Source: Neptunomonas marina (GTDB taxonomy: Bacteria; Pseudomonadota; Gammaproteobacteria; Pseudomonadales; Balneatricaceae). Taken from it: a stretch of DNA of 64,000 nucleotides. Below are positions 16,670 through 26,701 of this stretch, one piece after another (the first letter of the stretch is position 1; each line of letters opens with the position of its first letter). Under the pieces are notes generated by a model. The model ran no database searches and was not told the origin of the DNA. It saw nothing but the letters and a program-made list of their open reading frames with translations. A program made the translations under genes and the position numbers. The stretch is taken from NCBI RefSeq assembly GCF_004005935.1, contig NZ_SACQ01000002.1, positions 62,001 through 126,000 on the forward strand. Direction: 5' to 3'.

Positions 16670-17509
16670 CTAGCCTTGATAGACCGGCTGAAGATCATGC
16701 CAAACATCACGCTTGCACTCGGGGATACGTAGCATCTCAGTGAGACTCAGCGAAGCGATGGCATTGATATCGCTGGCATAGCTAAACGCCAAACCACGCA
16801 GTTGATCCAAGGGCTCATCCCGCTGCATCACTAGCTGCGCAGCGGCCTCTCCGAGTAGCACAACCGCCTTTGGAGCAGGCTGAGCTTGGCGGTACTTTTT
16901 AAGCTTGTGCTCCACCGCAATGCGCGCCTGCTCCAAACCTTGATCCAACGTAGCACCCGCTAACATCGGCCACGTCAGAGTATAAGCGGGCACAGTTAAC
17001 GCTGCATCTTTACCCAGTGCACGCACAAGGTTAGCGCACAAGCGCTGATAAGCAGGGTCCTGCTGCCCTCGCCCTTGGTGCGGCATACTGTCCACCACCC
17101 AAAGCTCCTTAAACAGCCAAAAGCACAACCTAAATGGCGCAACGGGCGTACCTGTTTGGCGCGCCGTAAGCGCGACAGGTGCTAAGCCCTGCGATGGATC
17201 CGCCACTGGCAGATTAGGCTTAGTACTGGATGCTTCAGCCACACGCGCAGCACTTGGGCTCGGTTCGGTCAACTGCAAAGACGCTACCGTTACCGGAGCT
17301 GATTTTGCGACCGGCGCCGGAGCAGTATGCGAGATAGGCTCTGCTAGCGCACTCTCCTCGTAATCGGACTCATCCCACGGAATATCTTGGTGCAGAAAGG
17401 TATGCACCCAATCCGCCGAGCGCTTGGCACCCGCTAGCTCTGCTCGGGGTAACCAACTGGTCACACCGAGCGCTGCTAAATACTGGTGGCGCCGCTGCTG
17501 AGAATGCAC
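16670..17509 (-). CDS. holD: DNA polymerase III psi subunit-like protein
   Basis: A 279-residue protein whose first about 30 residues (RRHQYLAALGVTSWLPR) resemble the psi N-terminal peptide that binds chi (QLQQLGITQWSLR in E. coli). An Ala/Pro-rich low-complexity linker (about residues 55-115) follows, then a folded C-terminal domain. E. coli psi has only 137 residues, but Pseudomonas-type psi proteins are long and divergent like this one. The next gene is rimI, as in E. coli. Psi joins chi to the clamp-loader complex. The start appears to be GTG at 17509, seven bases before the leuA stop; no strong RBS is visible. Confidence 0.65.
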   Translation of the reverse strand: MHSQQRRHQYLAALGVTSWLPRAELAGAKRSADWVHTFLHQDIPWDESDYEESALAEPISHTAPAPVAKSAPVTVASLQLTEPSPSAARVAEASSTKPNLPVADPSQGLAPVALTARQTGTPVAPFRLCFWLFKELWVVDSMPHQGRGQQDPAYQRLCANLVRALGKDAALTVPAYTLTWPMLAGATLDQGLEQARIAVEHKLKKYRQAQPAPKAVVLLGEAAAQLVMQRDEPLDQLRGLAFSYASDINAIASLSLTEMLRIPECKRDVWHDLQPVYQG

Positions 17510-17515
17510 GGGCGA

Positions 17516-19054
17516 CTAAACCTGTGGGTGCGCTTTCTGAACGTTCGCATCCAGCAGGTTCAGTGCGTGAATGTAAGCTTTCGCCGAAGCGATAATGATG
17601 TCGGTATCAGCACCCACGCCATTCACGATACGGCCGCCCTTCTCAAGACGCACGGTGACCTCTCCTTGGGAATCGGTGCCGCTGGTAATCGCATTCACTG
17701 AGTAAAGCTCTAACGATGCACCTGATGCCACCACTTGCTCAATGGCGCACAGTGCGGCATCCACTGGGCCACCACCGGTTGATTCAGCTTTGTGCTCTTG
17801 GCCATCCACCATCATGGTGATCTGCGCCAATGGGGTTTCGCCGGTTTGGGAGGTCACATTCAAAGATGAGAGTTTGAACTTCTCATACGCATCGGCAGCA
17901 CGGGTGTCTGACACCAAAGCCACGAGATCTTCATCAAAGATTTCGTGTTTCTTATCAGCCAAGTCTTTAAAGCGTGCAAACGCATTGTTGAGCTCAGCAT
18001 CAGAACTGAAGCTGGTGCCTAGCTCCTCAAGACGGGAGCGGAACGCATTACGACCTGAGTGTTTTCCCATCACCATGCGGTTGGTATTCCAGCCCACATC
18101 CTGCGCTGTCATGATTTCGTAGGTTTCACGGTGTTTTAGCACACCATCTTGGTGAATACCGGACTCATGCGCAAAAGCGTTAGCGCCCACAATGGCTTTG
18201 TTCGGCTGTACCGGAAAGCCTGTCACACTAGAAACCAAGCGCGAAGCCGGTACGATTTGCGTCGTATCAATTCCTGTTTCAAGACCAAGATGATCTCGAC
18301 GCGTGCGCAACGCCATCACAATCTCTTCCAGTGATGCGTTACCAGCACGCTCACCTAAACCGTTGATCGTACACTCAACTTGGCGGGCACCCGCAGAGAC
18401 CGCCGCCAATGAGTTAGCAACCGCTAGGCCCAAATCGTTATGGCAGTGCACCGAGAAGATCGCCTTATCTGCATTTGGAATGCGCTCTAACAGTTGGCGA
18501 ATCGTGTAACCAAACTCCTCTGGTACCGCGTAACCCACAGTGTCTGGGATATTAATGGTGCGAGCACCTGCATCGATCACCTTCTCAATGATACGGCACA
18601 TAAAATCTAGCTCGGAGCGGCTCGCATCCTCTAAAGAGAACTCCACATCGCTAATCAGATTGTGAGCACGACGCACCGCACGTACCGCATTCTCAATCAC
18701 CTGATCTGGCTCCATCTGTAGCTTGTACTTCATATGGATAGGCGATGTTGCGATAAAGGTATGGATACGGCCAGAAGCTGCGTTCAGCAGTGCTTCACCA
18801 GCACGATCGATGTCGGCGTCGAGCGCGCGAGACAATGAGCAAACGGTACTCTCTGTCACCGCTTCAGCGATCGCTTTAACGGAGGCGAAATCTCCCGGAG
18901 AGGCGATTGCAAACCCCGCCTCGATAACATCAACACGCATCTTCTCAAGCTGCTTAGCAATACACAGCTTCTCATCGCGCGTCATCGATGCGCCGGGGCT
19001 CTGCTCGCCATCGCGAAGGGTTGTGTCGAAAATAATAACCTGATTATTGCTCAT
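17516..19054 (-). CDS. leuA: 2-isopropylmalate synthase
   Basis: A 512-residue cytoplasmic enzyme that condenses 2-oxoisovalerate with acetyl-CoA, the first committed step of leucine synthesis. The N-terminal TIM barrel carries [13 protein letters not shown] and the metal-binding HCHNDLGLA, followed by NGLGERAGN. The last about 120 residues form the regulatory LeuA dimer domain that binds leucine. I chose the ATG at 19054 ([12 protein letters not shown]), preceded by GGGAG at proper spacing, rather than a start five codons upstream. The gene is followed closely by holD and rimI on the same strand. Confidence 0.96.
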   Translation of the reverse strand: MSNNQVIIFDTTLRDGEQSPGASMTRDEKLCIAKQLEKMRVDVIEAGFAIASPGDFASVKAIAEAVTESTVCSLSRALDADIDRAGEALLNAASGRIHTFIATSPIHMKYKLQMEPDQVIENAVRAVRRAHNLISDVEFSLEDASRSELDFMCRIIEKVIDAGARTINIPDTVGYAVPEEFGYTIRQLLERIPNADKAIFSVHCHNDLGLAVANSLAAVSAGARQVECTINGLGERAGNASLEEIVMALRTRRDHLGLETGIDTTQIVPASRLVSSVTGFPVQPNKAIVGANAFAHESGIHQDGVLKHRETYEIMTAQDVGWNTNRMVMGKHSGRNAFRSRLEELGTSFSSDAELNNAFARFKDLADKKHEIFDEDLVALVSDTRAADAYEKFKLSSLNVTSQTGETPLAQITMMVDGQEHKAESTGGGPVDAALCAIEQVVASGASLELYSVNAITSGTDSQGEVTVRLEKGGRIVNGVGADTDIIIASAKAYIHALNLLDANVQKAHPQV

Positions 19055-19072
19055 TGAACCAACTCCCACTGA

Positions 19073-19097
19073 GCACAGTCTATGTTTAACACTGTGC
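19073..19097 (-). promoter_or_regulatory. Inverted repeat in the leuA 5' region
   Basis: GCACAGT (19073-19079) and ACTGTGC (19091-19097) are a perfect 7-bp dyad with an 11-base spacer, centred about 30 bases upstream of the leuA start. It could be an operator or a leader hairpin. There is no T tract and I found no leucine-rich leader peptide, so attenuation is not supported. Confidence 0.35.
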
Positions 19098-19343
19098 GAA
19101 GCGTTCTATTTTATCGTAATTATGAGAGGCTGCGGAATTAACTATCCTGATTACAGCCGCCTTTAGTAACCACTATTAGCGCGACTTATCAGCACAAGGC
19201 GCACTCTCACGGGTTTTCGTCATCTAATAAGCGTCACTATAAAGCGGCTCGGTCCATTTGCAAGCTCCGCCATGTGTGATTAGATGCAAGCAAACACCCC
19301 GTATCAGCTGATAATTTACCACCGGTACAGAACAGGAAACGTT

Positions 19344-20498
19344 ATGACATTTAACGACTTTGATACCCCTATCGATCGCAGTAACACCGCCAGCCAAAAG
19401 TGGGAACGCTATCAAGATAGCGAAGTGCTGCCTATGTGGGTTGCAGATACCGACTTTATGGCGCCTGCAAGCGTGATCGAAGCGCTCCAAGAGCGGGTAT
19501 CTCACGGTGTATTTGGTTATACCAATACACCTAAGCGCTTAGAAGAGTTAGTAGTGCAACGCATGGAGCGCCTCTACAGCTGGTCGATTGAAAAAGACGC
19601 GCTGGTGTGGCTGCCCGGTTTGGTGTGCGGCTTACACCTAGCCTGCCGCTCGGTGGGAGAAGCCGGCGACCGCGTGATCTCGCCACAGCCGATCTATCCA
19701 CCTTTTGTCACTGGCCCCCACCTCTCAGACCGAGTGGTCACACAGGTGCCGATGACTGAAGTGGCTGACCGGATGGTGATCGACTTTACCAAGCTGGAGG
19801 AGGCGATCTCACCACAAACGCAGCTGTTGCTGTTCTGTAACCCTCATAACCCCGGTGGCACAGTTTACCGCAAACCCGAGCTAGAGCAGTTAGCCGCACT
19901 TGCCGAGCGCCACGATCTGATTATCTGCTCTGATGAGATCCACTGCGATCTTATTCTGGAGCCTCATCTCAAACACATCCCCTTGGCCAGCCTGAACGAG
20001 CGGATTGCGCAACGCACAATTACGCTGATGGCACCGAGTAAAACCTACAACATTGCAGGCTTGGGTTGCTCATTCGCTATCATTCCGAATGCGGAGTTGC
20101 GCCAGCGTTTTAACCGGGTTCGCAAAGGCATTGTGCCCGACGTCAACCTGCTAGGTTACACTGCTGCGATCGGTGCTTACGAAGCCGGTGATGAGTGGAA
20201 CAAGGTACAGCTCGACTATCTGCGCGAAAACCGAGATTACCTGTTACAAGAGATTAATAAGATTCCGGGCCTCAGCCTGAAACCGATTGAAGCGACCTAT
20301 CTTGCATGGATTGATGTATCTGCAGCGAAGCTGGAAAACCCTGCACGCTTCTTTGAGCAAGCAGGCGTCGGTATGTCACCGGGGCGTGATTTTGGCGATG
20401 ACCGCTTTATGCGCCTTAACTTTGGCTGCTCCCGTCCCCTCCTTGAGGAAGCCGTAAAACGCATTCGCACAGCGCTGCTCAATCACCTACCTGCGTAA
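19344..20498 (+). CDS. PatB-type pyridoxal-phosphate C-S lyase
   Basis: A 384-residue fold-type I PLP enzyme of the PatB/MalY group. The PLP lysine is in MAPSKTYNIAGLG (about residues 229-241), and the motifs PMWVADTDF and FCNPHNPGG identify the family. These cytoplasmic enzymes split cystathionine or cysteine S-conjugates to thiol, pyruvate and ammonia. The ATG at 19344 follows ACAGGAAAC. It is divergent from leuA and convergent with epmA, so likely a single-gene unit. The exact substrate (cystathionine or another thioether) cannot be told from sequence. Confidence 0.87.
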   Translation: MTFNDFDTPIDRSNTASQKWERYQDSEVLPMWVADTDFMAPASVIEALQERVSHGVFGYTNTPKRLEELVVQRMERLYSWSIEKDALVWLPGLVCGLHLACRSVGEAGDRVISPQPIYPPFVTGPHLSDRVVTQVPMTEVADRMVIDFTKLEEAISPQTQLLLFCNPHNPGGTVYRKPELEQLAALAERHDLIICSDEIHCDLILEPHLKHIPLASLNERIAQRTITLMAPSKTYNIAGLGCSFAIIPNAELRQRFNRVRKGIVPDVNLLGYTAAIGAYEAGDEWNKVQLDYLRENRDYLLQEINKIPGLSLKPIEATYLAWIDVSAAKLENPARFFEQAGVGMSPGRDFGDDRFMRLNFGCSRPLLEEAVKRIRTALLNHLPA

Positions 20499-20506
20499 TA
20501 CCTGTC

Positions 20507-20526
20507 TGGCCCTCTTAGGGGGGCCA
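20507..20526. terminator. Hairpin between convergent patB-like and epmA genes
   Basis: TGGCCC (20507-20512) and GGGCCA (20521-20526) form a short stem nine bases after the C-S lyase stop. No T tract follows, so it is a weak candidate for a bidirectional terminator. Confidence 0.35.
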
Positions 20527-20533
20527 ATAGCCG

Positions 20534-21502
20534 CTAGGCCTGCTCAAACATAAAAGGGATCACCTCTTCTATGTGTGCAGCTTTTGTAGCCAACATCACG
20601 AGCCGATCTACCCCCAACGCCACACCTGCACAATCGGGCAACCCTGATTGCAGCGCAGCAACCAACCGCATATCTAACGGCCGTTGCGGCAAACCTAGCT
20701 GTTTGCGTTGCACGTTATCCTGCAAAAAACGCCGCTCTTGCTCGTTGGCATCGGTTAGCTCATGGTAGCCGTTTGCAAGCTCAACACCATCAACAAACAG
20801 TTCAAAGCGCGCCGCAACCTGCTGCCCGTTTGGTAACCTTTTCAAACGCGCGAGCGCAGCTTGGCTGGCAGGATAGTCCGTAACAAACACGGCTCGGCCA
20901 CACAGCCGCGGCTCGATCACATGGGACATCAGCAGGTTGAGCCAACCATCTCGATCATCCATTGGGTGCTCCACGTCCACATGTTGGCGCATCTGCGCAG
21001 CTAACTGGGCATTGGAGGCACTCGCCAACTCGATGCCAAGCTCGCGCTCAAACAGCGCATCATAGCTGATACGCTCAAAGCGGTAGTCCGGTAGAAGCGG
21101 CGTGAGCAGCCGCTCGATATCGTCCATCAGCGCGTGCTCATCAAACCCGATGCGATACCATTCCAGCATTGTGAACTCTGGGTTATGAAAGCGGCCCGCC
21201 TCGCCATTGCGAAATACTTTACCCAATTGATAGATGGAACCGCTGCCTGCGGCGAGTAAGCGTTTCATCGCATACTCTGGCGATGTTTGCAGAAAACAAG
21301 CTTGACCGTCATTGTCTGGATGGCTACGAAACGACAGCTCAAAAGAGTCGATAAAAGGGTCGCTCACGGCGCATTGTGACAGCACCGCAGTATCAACCTC
21401 TAAAACCGCTTCATTGGCGAAGTGTTGGCGAATCTGTGCCAGTATCGCGGCGCGTTGGTGCAGCGCGGCTACTGTTGTGGAAGGCTGCCAGTGCAAGCTC
21501 AT
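20534..21502 (-). CDS. epmA: EF-P--(R)-beta-lysine ligase
   Basis: A 322-residue paralogue of the catalytic domain of class II lysyl-tRNA synthetase without the anticodon-binding domain. Class II motif 2 is visible in KVFRNGEAGRFHNPEFTMLEWYR and motif 3 at GVALGVDRLVML. EpmA attaches (R)-beta-lysine to a lysine of elongation factor P. The ATG at 21502 has an AGGGG at proper distance. The gene lies just downstream of efp on the same strand, beyond a terminator, with epmB on the other side. Confidence 0.95.
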   Translation of the reverse strand: MSLHWQPSTTVAALHQRAAILAQIRQHFANEAVLEVDTAVLSQCAVSDPFIDSFELSFRSHPDNDGQACFLQTSPEYAMKRLLAAGSGSIYQLGKVFRNGEAGRFHNPEFTMLEWYRIGFDEHALMDDIERLLTPLLPDYRFERISYDALFERELGIELASASNAQLAAQMRQHVDVEHPMDDRDGWLNLLMSHVIEPRLCGRAVFVTDYPASQAALARLKRLPNGQQVAARFELFVDGVELANGYHELTDANEQERRFLQDNVQRKQLGLPQRPLDMRLVAALQSGLPDCAGVALGVDRLVMLATKAAHIEEVIPFMFEQA

Positions 21503-21513
21503 GATTGATGCCC

Positions 21514-21545
21514 CTAAAACCAAAAACGGCAGCCGAAGCTGCCGT
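21514..21545 (-). terminator. Rho-independent terminator between efp and epmA
   Basis: ACGGCAGC (21526-21533) and GCTGCCGT (21538-21545) form an 8-bp stem with a tetraloop read as TTCG on the reverse strand, followed leftward by TTTTTGGTTTT. It ends the efp transcript 12 bases upstream of the epmA start, which presumably limits epmA expression relative to abundant EF-P. Confidence 0.88.
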
Positions 21546-21566
21546 AAATTAAGCGTTGCGTCGATA

Positions 21567-22130
21567 TTACGCGCGGCTCACGTATTCGCCTGTACGGGTG
21601 TCGATTTTCAGCACTTCACCTTGGTCGATAAATAGCGGTACGCGAACAATCGCACCGGTGCTCAGTGTTGCTGGCTTAGAGCCGCCTTGCGCCGTATCAC
21701 CTTTCAGGCCTGGGTCTGTTTCTGTCACTTCTAACTCAACGAAGTTAGGCGGCAGAACAGAGATCGGATTATCGTTCCACAGGGTCACCATGCACGTTTC
21801 GTTCTCTTTCATCCATTTGTAAGCCTCACCGATCGCTGACTTATCAACGGCGTATTGCTCGAACGTTACTGGCACCATGAAGTTGTACATCTCACCATCG
21901 AAGTACAAATATTCCATGTCACGGTCCATTACATCCGCACCTTCAACACTTTCGTTGGATTTGAAAGTACGCTCCCAAACGCGACCTGTAAGCAAGTTAC
22001 GCATCTTCGCACGCGTAAACGCTTGGCCTTTACCGGGTTTTACGAAATCCAAATCCATAATGGCGCAAGGGTCACCATCGATCATTACCTTAAGGCCATT
22101 TTTCAGCTGGTTTGCGGAGTAATTTGCCAT
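21567..22130 (-). CDS. efp: Elongation factor P
   Basis: A 187-residue three-domain translation factor that rescues ribosomes stalled at proline runs. The tip loop of domain 1, VKPGKGQAF, contains the lysine (about residue 34) that is beta-lysylated by EpmA and EpmB in E. coli. The C-terminal signature [22 protein letters not shown] is intact. Having a Lys here, and epmA and epmB on either side, shows that the organism uses the beta-lysine route rather than rhamnosylation. The hydroxylase gene epmC is not in the window. Confidence 0.97.
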   Translation of the reverse strand: MANYSANQLKNGLKVMIDGDPCAIMDLDFVKPGKGQAFTRAKMRNLLTGRVWERTFKSNESVEGADVMDRDMEYLYFDGEMYNFMVPVTFEQYAVDKSAIGEAYKWMKENETCMVTLWNDNPISVLPPNFVELEVTETDPGLKGDTAQGGSKPATLSTGAIVRVPLFIDQGEVLKIDTRTGEYVSRA

Positions 22131-22236
22131 GATATTTCTGTCCTAAAACTGATTCATTAGTGGGCCTTAGCCCGAAAATTGACAGTCATTCTACTTGAAA
22201 GCAGAATGCGAGCCAATTCAATTGCAGACCAGCCTC

Positions 22237-23256
22237 ATGACACCGCAAGCAACACTTTATCCTGCGAACTGGCAAACCGAGCTACGCCAGTCACAGCTCA
22301 GCGTTCAGCAACTCCTTGAACACCTTGAGTTAACCGGTACCAGCGCCGCTGTTAGCGCCTCAAGTGCTGCGGCGAATCAGTTTCCACTGCTAGTGCCTCC
22401 GGCTTATCTCAAGCGTATTCGCAAAGGCGACCCAAACGATCCGCTCCTGCTACAAGTTTTACCCGCAGCGGCGGAGCTTGAAAGCCACCCAGGTTATACC
22501 CACGACCCACTAGAGGAGGAGACCTCCAACCCACTGCCCGGTCTGATCCATAAGTATCATGGCCGCGTGCTGTTGGTGCTAAGCGGTGCCTGTGCTATCA
22601 ACTGCCGCTACTGTTTCCGGCGCCACTTTCCCTATGCAGACAACCAGCTTGGCGGCGAAAAATGGCAGCACGTGTTAGCTTATTTAACCGAGCGAACCGA
22701 TATCAACGAGGTGATCTTTTCAGGAGGGGACCCGCTAGCCACCAGCGACGCACGACTTGAGCGGATGATTAAAGATCTCGATGCGATCCCACACCTGCAA
22801 ACACTGCGCATCCATACCCGCTTGCCCGTGGTGATTCCAAACCGCATCACAGAAGCACTCGCCAACACATTAAAGACAAGCCGCCTGAATAAGGTTGTGG
22901 TGCTGCATACCAATCACGCCCAAGAGGTAGATGACCAAGTAATGGCTGCCATCGCAACGCTAAAAAGCAGCAATGCAACCGTACTTAACCAAGCGGTGCT
23001 GCTGCGGGGTGTTAATGACTCGGTGGAGGCGTTAAAGGCGCTCAGCCAAACGCTGTTCAGTGCAGGCGTTTTACCTTACTACCTATTCGTTTTGGATGCG
23101 GTGGCAGGTGCTGCTCATTTTGATATACCGGACAGCGAAGCGATCCAGCTAGTTCAAGCACTCCAGCGCGAAGTTCCGGGCTACCTACTGCCACGCCTAG
23201 CCAGAGAGATACCCGGCAGACCCTCCAAAACACTGTTAGGTACTCATACGCCTTAG
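22237..23256 (+). CDS. epmB: EF-P lysine 2,3-aminomutase
   Basis: A radical-SAM enzyme of about 339 residues, converting L-lysine to (R)-beta-lysine for EF-P modification. The iron-sulfur cluster motif is CAINCRYCFRRHFPY (about residues 121-135). The C-terminal GRPSKTLL tail is like that of E. coli EpmB, and the long zinc-binding tail of clostridial lysine aminomutase is missing. The start is uncertain: ATG at 22237 is used, but a TTG at 22195 is in frame. It is divergent from efp. Confidence 0.93.
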   Translation: MTPQATLYPANWQTELRQSQLSVQQLLEHLELTGTSAAVSASSAAANQFPLLVPPAYLKRIRKGDPNDPLLLQVLPAAAELESHPGYTHDPLEEETSNPLPGLIHKYHGRVLLVLSGACAINCRYCFRRHFPYADNQLGGEKWQHVLAYLTERTDINEVIFSGGDPLATSDARLERMIKDLDAIPHLQTLRIHTRLPVVIPNRITEALANTLKTSRLNKVVVLHTNHAQEVDDQVMAAIATLKSSNATVLNQAVLLRGVNDSVEALKALSQTLFSAGVLPYYLFVLDAVAGAAHFDIPDSEAIQLVQALQREVPGYLLPRLAREIPGRPSKTLLGTHTP

Positions 23257-23327
23257 TGTGCCGTTAAGGAACTTTTTGCTATACAGTACATCCTACCCCG
23301 AGGATAAAAACGAAGAGGCTTGGATTC

Positions 23328-23822
23328 ATGCGCACGATGCAACTGACACGATGGTTCGCCATCATCACAACGGCAACATTGCTTGCCGCCTGTAGCCGCG
23401 AGTCAGTGGTTGTTGCACCACCGCCACCGCCGCCACCTGCGCCTGAGCCGGAACCTCTGATCAGCTTGAACAACATGGCACCGGTTCTGAAGCAACGCTC
23501 GAAGGCATCTGGTGCTGAAATTGGTTTTACGAACACCTCTGCAGCGACTTATCAGTATTTGCTGTTCCGTGCGACCGCTTTTGATAAGAACGGTAATGTA
23601 GTCAAACCACGCAAGAGTTTAGATGAGCGCGCCTACCTGCGCGTTCCGGGCCCGATTATGCCGGGAACCGTTGTTGATAATCATCGTTGGGACAACACCT
23701 GGGCAGGCAATCAAGTTGCGTGTATCGATGTTGATCAGGTCGAGATCATCTTTGAAGATGGCAGCATCGAAATGGCACAAGGCAAGATGCTAGCGAACGC
23801 TACAACCAGCACTTGCTTCTAA
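23328..23822 (+). CDS. Small lipoprotein of unknown function with proline-rich tether
   Basis: A 164-residue predicted lipoprotein: signal peptide ending in the lipobox LLAAC (Cys at residue 22), then a run of eight prolines and Pro-Glu repeats acting as a tether, then a domain of about 120 residues with two cysteines near the C-terminus (ACIDVD and TSTCF) that could form a disulphide. Its layout recalls YcfL-like lipoproteins, but I do not recognise the domain with confidence. The residue after Cys is Ser, which favours the outer membrane. It is a single-gene unit between epmB and a DUF1820 gene. Confidence 0.7.
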   Translation: MRTMQLTRWFAIITTATLLAACSRESVVVAPPPPPPPAPEPEPLISLNNMAPVLKQRSKASGAEIGFTNTSAATYQYLLFRATAFDKNGNVVKPRKSLDERAYLRVPGPIMPGTVVDNHRWDNTWAGNQVACIDVDQVEIIFEDGSIEMAQGKMLANATTSTCF

Positions 23823-23827
23823 GGCAA

Positions 23828-23849
23828 AGCCCCGCATCAAGCTGGGGCT
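23828..23849. terminator. Hairpin between convergent lipoprotein and DUF1820 genes
   Basis: AGCCCC (23828-23833) and GGGGCT (23844-23849) pair with a ten-base loop, seven bases after the lipoprotein stop. Leftward it is followed by TTGCCTT; rightward there is no T tract. It probably acts in both directions, weakly. Confidence 0.45.
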
Positions 23850-23856
23850 ATACTGA

Positions 23857-24180
23857 TCACTTTTTAGTGGGTGGCGGCATGATAGGAAAAGCCGCCACAT
23901 TACCTTTGGCATCGGTAATTTTGGCCACCCCTTCCTGCTTCACTTCATCAATACGAATCACAGCTTGCATCGGAATATAACTGCGCTCCACGCCTGCAAA
24001 CTGCTGCTTTAACTTCTCTTCACTCGGGTCAACCACCAAATCGGATTGGCTGCCAAAGATAAAATCCTCAAGCTGCAAAAAGCCCCACATATCGCTCTGA
24101 AAAACATGCTTTACAAACACTTCGTACACTTGATCTTGATTGACGAACATCACGCGATAGATACGATCGTCTTTAGACAT
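23857..24180 (-). CDS. DUF1820 family protein
   Basis: A 107-residue cytoplasmic protein matching the DUF1820 family (KDDRIYRVMFVNQDQVYEV at the start, GFLQLEDFIFG in the middle, PMQAVIRIDEV near the end). No function is established for the family. It is divergent from miaB, an arrangement I recall from other gammaproteobacteria. Length is normal. Confidence 0.75.
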   Translation of the reverse strand: MSKDDRIYRVMFVNQDQVYEVFVKHVFQSDMWGFLQLEDFIFGSQSDLVVDPSEEKLKQQFAGVERSYIPMQAVIRIDEVKQEGVAKITDAKGNVAAFPIMPPPTKK

Positions 24181-24335
24181 AACAAGCTGCTCTCTAAAAG
24201 GGTTGAAATCGATAGCTTATGATCGCATTGATGGGGACGTAATCGGAAATTACAACGCCCTGCAAATCTATGATTACCGCCAAGGCTGCTGTATAATTTT
24301 CGGTCTTTTTTTAAACGATCCAACTAAGGTGTGTA

Positions 24336-25685
24336 ATGGCTAAAAAGCTATTTATTAAAACTCATGGCTGTCAGATGAACGAGTATGATTCTGCCCGTAT
24401 GGCTGATCTACTAGGCGAGAGTCATGCATTGGAACTGACGGACAACCCGGACGAGGCCGATGTTTTACTGCTCAACACCTGCTCTATCAGGGAGAAGGCG
24501 CAGGAAAAAGTATTCCACCAGTTGGGTCGTTGGCGCAAGCTGAAAGAGGCAAACCCAGCACTTAAAATTGGCGTGGGCGGCTGTGTTGCCAGCCAAGAGG
24601 GTGAAGCGATTCTTGGCCGAGCACCCTACGTCGATATGATCTTCGGCCCGCAAACGTTACACCGTTTGCCCGAGATGATCGAAGAGACGAAGAAAGGCTC
24701 GGTTGGTATTGTGGATGTCTCCTTCCCTGAGATCGAGAAATTCGACCACCTGCCAGCCCCAAAAGTAGAGGGTGCTGAAGCCTTTGTATCGGTGATGGAA
24801 GGCTGCAGCAAGTACTGCACTTTCTGTGTTGTACCTTACACCCGTGGTGAAGAGGTCAGCCGCCCACTAGACGACGTGATCACCGAGTGCGTTGAATTAG
24901 CCGAACAAGGGGTACGTGAAGTAAACCTGCTAGGCCAGAACGTTAACGCGTACCGCGGTGCTACTCACGATGGTGATACCGCAGACCTTGCCGAGCTTAT
25001 TCGCATGGTTGCAGCGATCGACGGCATCGACCGCATCCGCTTTACGACGTCACACCCGGTTGAGTTTACCGATAGTTTGATCGAAGCATATGTTGATGTA
25101 CCTGAGCTCGTTAGCCACCTTCATCTGCCGGTACAATCAGGATCAGACCGTGTTCTGATGGCCATGAAACGCGGCCATACCGTACTCGAGTACAAATCCA
25201 AGATTCGTAAACTGATGAAGGCCCGCCCAGATCTATCCATGTCGTCCGACTTTATTATCGGCTTCCCTGGCGAGACAGATTTCGACTTTGAGCAAACGAT
25301 GAACCTGATTCAAGAGATCGGTTTCGATAACTCATTCAGCTTTATCTACAGCCGCCGTCCGGGTACACCTGCTTCAGACCTGCCCGATGATGTCAGCGAA
25401 GAGACGAAAAAAGAGCGTCTAGCGATTTTGCAAAACCGCATCATCCAGCAAGCACAAGCGATTAGCCGCCGTATGGTAGGCACCACTCAACGCATTCTGG
25501 TAAACGGCTACTCCAAGAAAGATCCGGGGTTACTCTCTGGCCGTACCGAGAATAACCGCGTTGTAAACTTCCGTAGCGATAATCCAGACCTGATTGGCCG
25601 TTTCGCTAACGTAAAAATTGTAGAAGCTTTCCCCAACTCCCTGCGCGGTGAGCTGGAAAGCTCCGAACTGGATACGCTCCAGTAA
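24336..25685 (+). CDS. miaB: tRNA-2-methylthio-N6-dimethylallyladenosine synthase
   Basis: A 449-residue methylthiotransferase acting on A37 of tRNAs reading UNN codons. Domains in order: an N-terminal UPF0004 domain with three cluster cysteines ([22 protein letters not shown]), a radical-SAM domain with CSKYCTFC (about residues 157-164), and a C-terminal TRAM domain. It heads the run miaB-phoH-ybeY-corC-lnt, the same order as in E. coli. An AAGGTG ribosome site precedes the ATG. Confidence 0.97.
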   Translation: MAKKLFIKTHGCQMNEYDSARMADLLGESHALELTDNPDEADVLLLNTCSIREKAQEKVFHQLGRWRKLKEANPALKIGVGGCVASQEGEAILGRAPYVDMIFGPQTLHRLPEMIEETKKGSVGIVDVSFPEIEKFDHLPAPKVEGAEAFVSVMEGCSKYCTFCVVPYTRGEEVSRPLDDVITECVELAEQGVREVNLLGQNVNAYRGATHDGDTADLAELIRMVAAIDGIDRIRFTTSHPVEFTDSLIEAYVDVPELVSHLHLPVQSGSDRVLMAMKRGHTVLEYKSKIRKLMKARPDLSMSSDFIIGFPGETDFDFEQTMNLIQEIGFDNSFSFIYSRRPGTPASDLPDDVSEETKKERLAILQNRIIQQAQAISRRMVGTTQRILVNGYSKKDPGLLSGRTENNRVVNFRSDNPDLIGRFANVKIVEAFPNSLRGELESSELDTLQ

Positions 25686-25705
25686 CCAAGGATCATCAAA
25701 CCTAT

Positions 25706-26701
25706 ATGACCCAACAGCAAACGCAGGATATTAAATTCCTGCTCAGCCCCTTCGATGCAGAGGCCCTCGCGGGCCTTTGCGGTCAGCTAAACGAACACCT
25801 AAAGCTGATCGAATCACGCCTTAAAGTAACGATCAACAACCGCAGCAACGAATTTCATGTGAGCGGTGACACAACCACCGCAACATCGGTTGCAGAGATC
25901 CTACAGCACCTTTATCAAGACGCACTGGATGGCGCACAGATCACACCAGAAAGCGTTCACCTGCTGCTGCAGCAATCTGGCGTTGAACAACGCACGGCCA
26001 CCAGCGCGGGCAACGAAAAGATGGAAGTCGCCATTCGCACGCGCAAAGCACTTATCAAGCCTCGTGGCCCCAACCAGCAAAAATATGTACGCTCAATCTG
26101 GAGCCATGACATCAACTTTGGGATTGGTCCCGCCGGTACAGGTAAAACTTATCTGGCAGTTGCATGTGCGGTGGAAGCGCTAGAGCGCGAAGAGATTGAA
26201 CGCATCTTGCTGGTTCGTCCCGCCGTTGAGGCGGGTGAGAAGCTCGGTTTCTTGCCGGGTGATCTATCCCAAAAGGTGGACCCTTACCTGCGCCCGCTCT
26301 ACGACGCCCTATATGAGATGCTGGGTTTTGAGAAAGTGGGCAAGCTGATTGAGCGCAACATCATTGAAGTAGCTCCACTTGCCTACATGCGTGGCCGTAC
26401 GCTCAATGGCGCGTTTGTTATTCTGGATGAGAGCCAAAACACCACTCGCGAGCAGATGAAGATGTTCCTGACGCGTATCGGTTTTGGCTCTACAGCAGTC
26501 ATCACAGGCGATATTACACAAGTCGATCTACCAAAGGGTACCAAGTCTGGCCTCAAGCACGCTTTGCATGTACTCGATGGCGTGAAAGGCATCGGCTTTA
26601 CCCACTTCTCTTCGAAAGATGTGGTTCGTCACCCGCTAGTACAGCATATCGTTGAGGCTTATGACCGCTTCGAGAAGACTCAAGAGAGCAACGAGTCATG
26701 A
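25706..26701 (+). CDS. ybeZ: PhoH-like ATPase (YbeZ)
   Basis: A 331-residue P-loop ATPase with an N-terminal KH-like RNA-binding region and a PhoH domain: Walker [12 protein letters not shown] (about residues 146-156) and Walker [11 protein letters not shown]. In E. coli YbeZ interacts with YbeY in ribosome quality control and rRNA processing. The gene overlaps ybeY by four bases (ATGA), so the two are translationally coupled. Confidence 0.94.
   Translation: MTQQQTQDIKFLLSPFDAEALAGLCGQLNEHLKLIESRLKVTINNRSNEFHVSGDTTTATSVAEILQHLYQDALDGAQITPESVHLLLQQSGVEQRTATSAGNEKMEVAIRTRKALIKPRGPNQQKYVRSIWSHDINFGIGPAGTGKTYLAVACAVEALEREEIERILLVRPAVEAGEKLGFLPGDLSQKVDPYLRPLYDALYEMLGFEKVGKLIERNIIEVAPLAYMRGRTLNGAFVILDESQNTTREQMKMFLTRIGFGSTAVITGDITQVDLPKGTKSGLKHALHVLDGVKGIGFTHFSSKDVVRHPLVQHIVEAYDRFEKTQESNES

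Noticed and set aside
19055-19343. Leader peptide or attenuator before leuA
   Set aside because: No short frame rich in leucine codons and no terminator with T tract was found on the reverse strand; only an unexplained 7-bp dyad.
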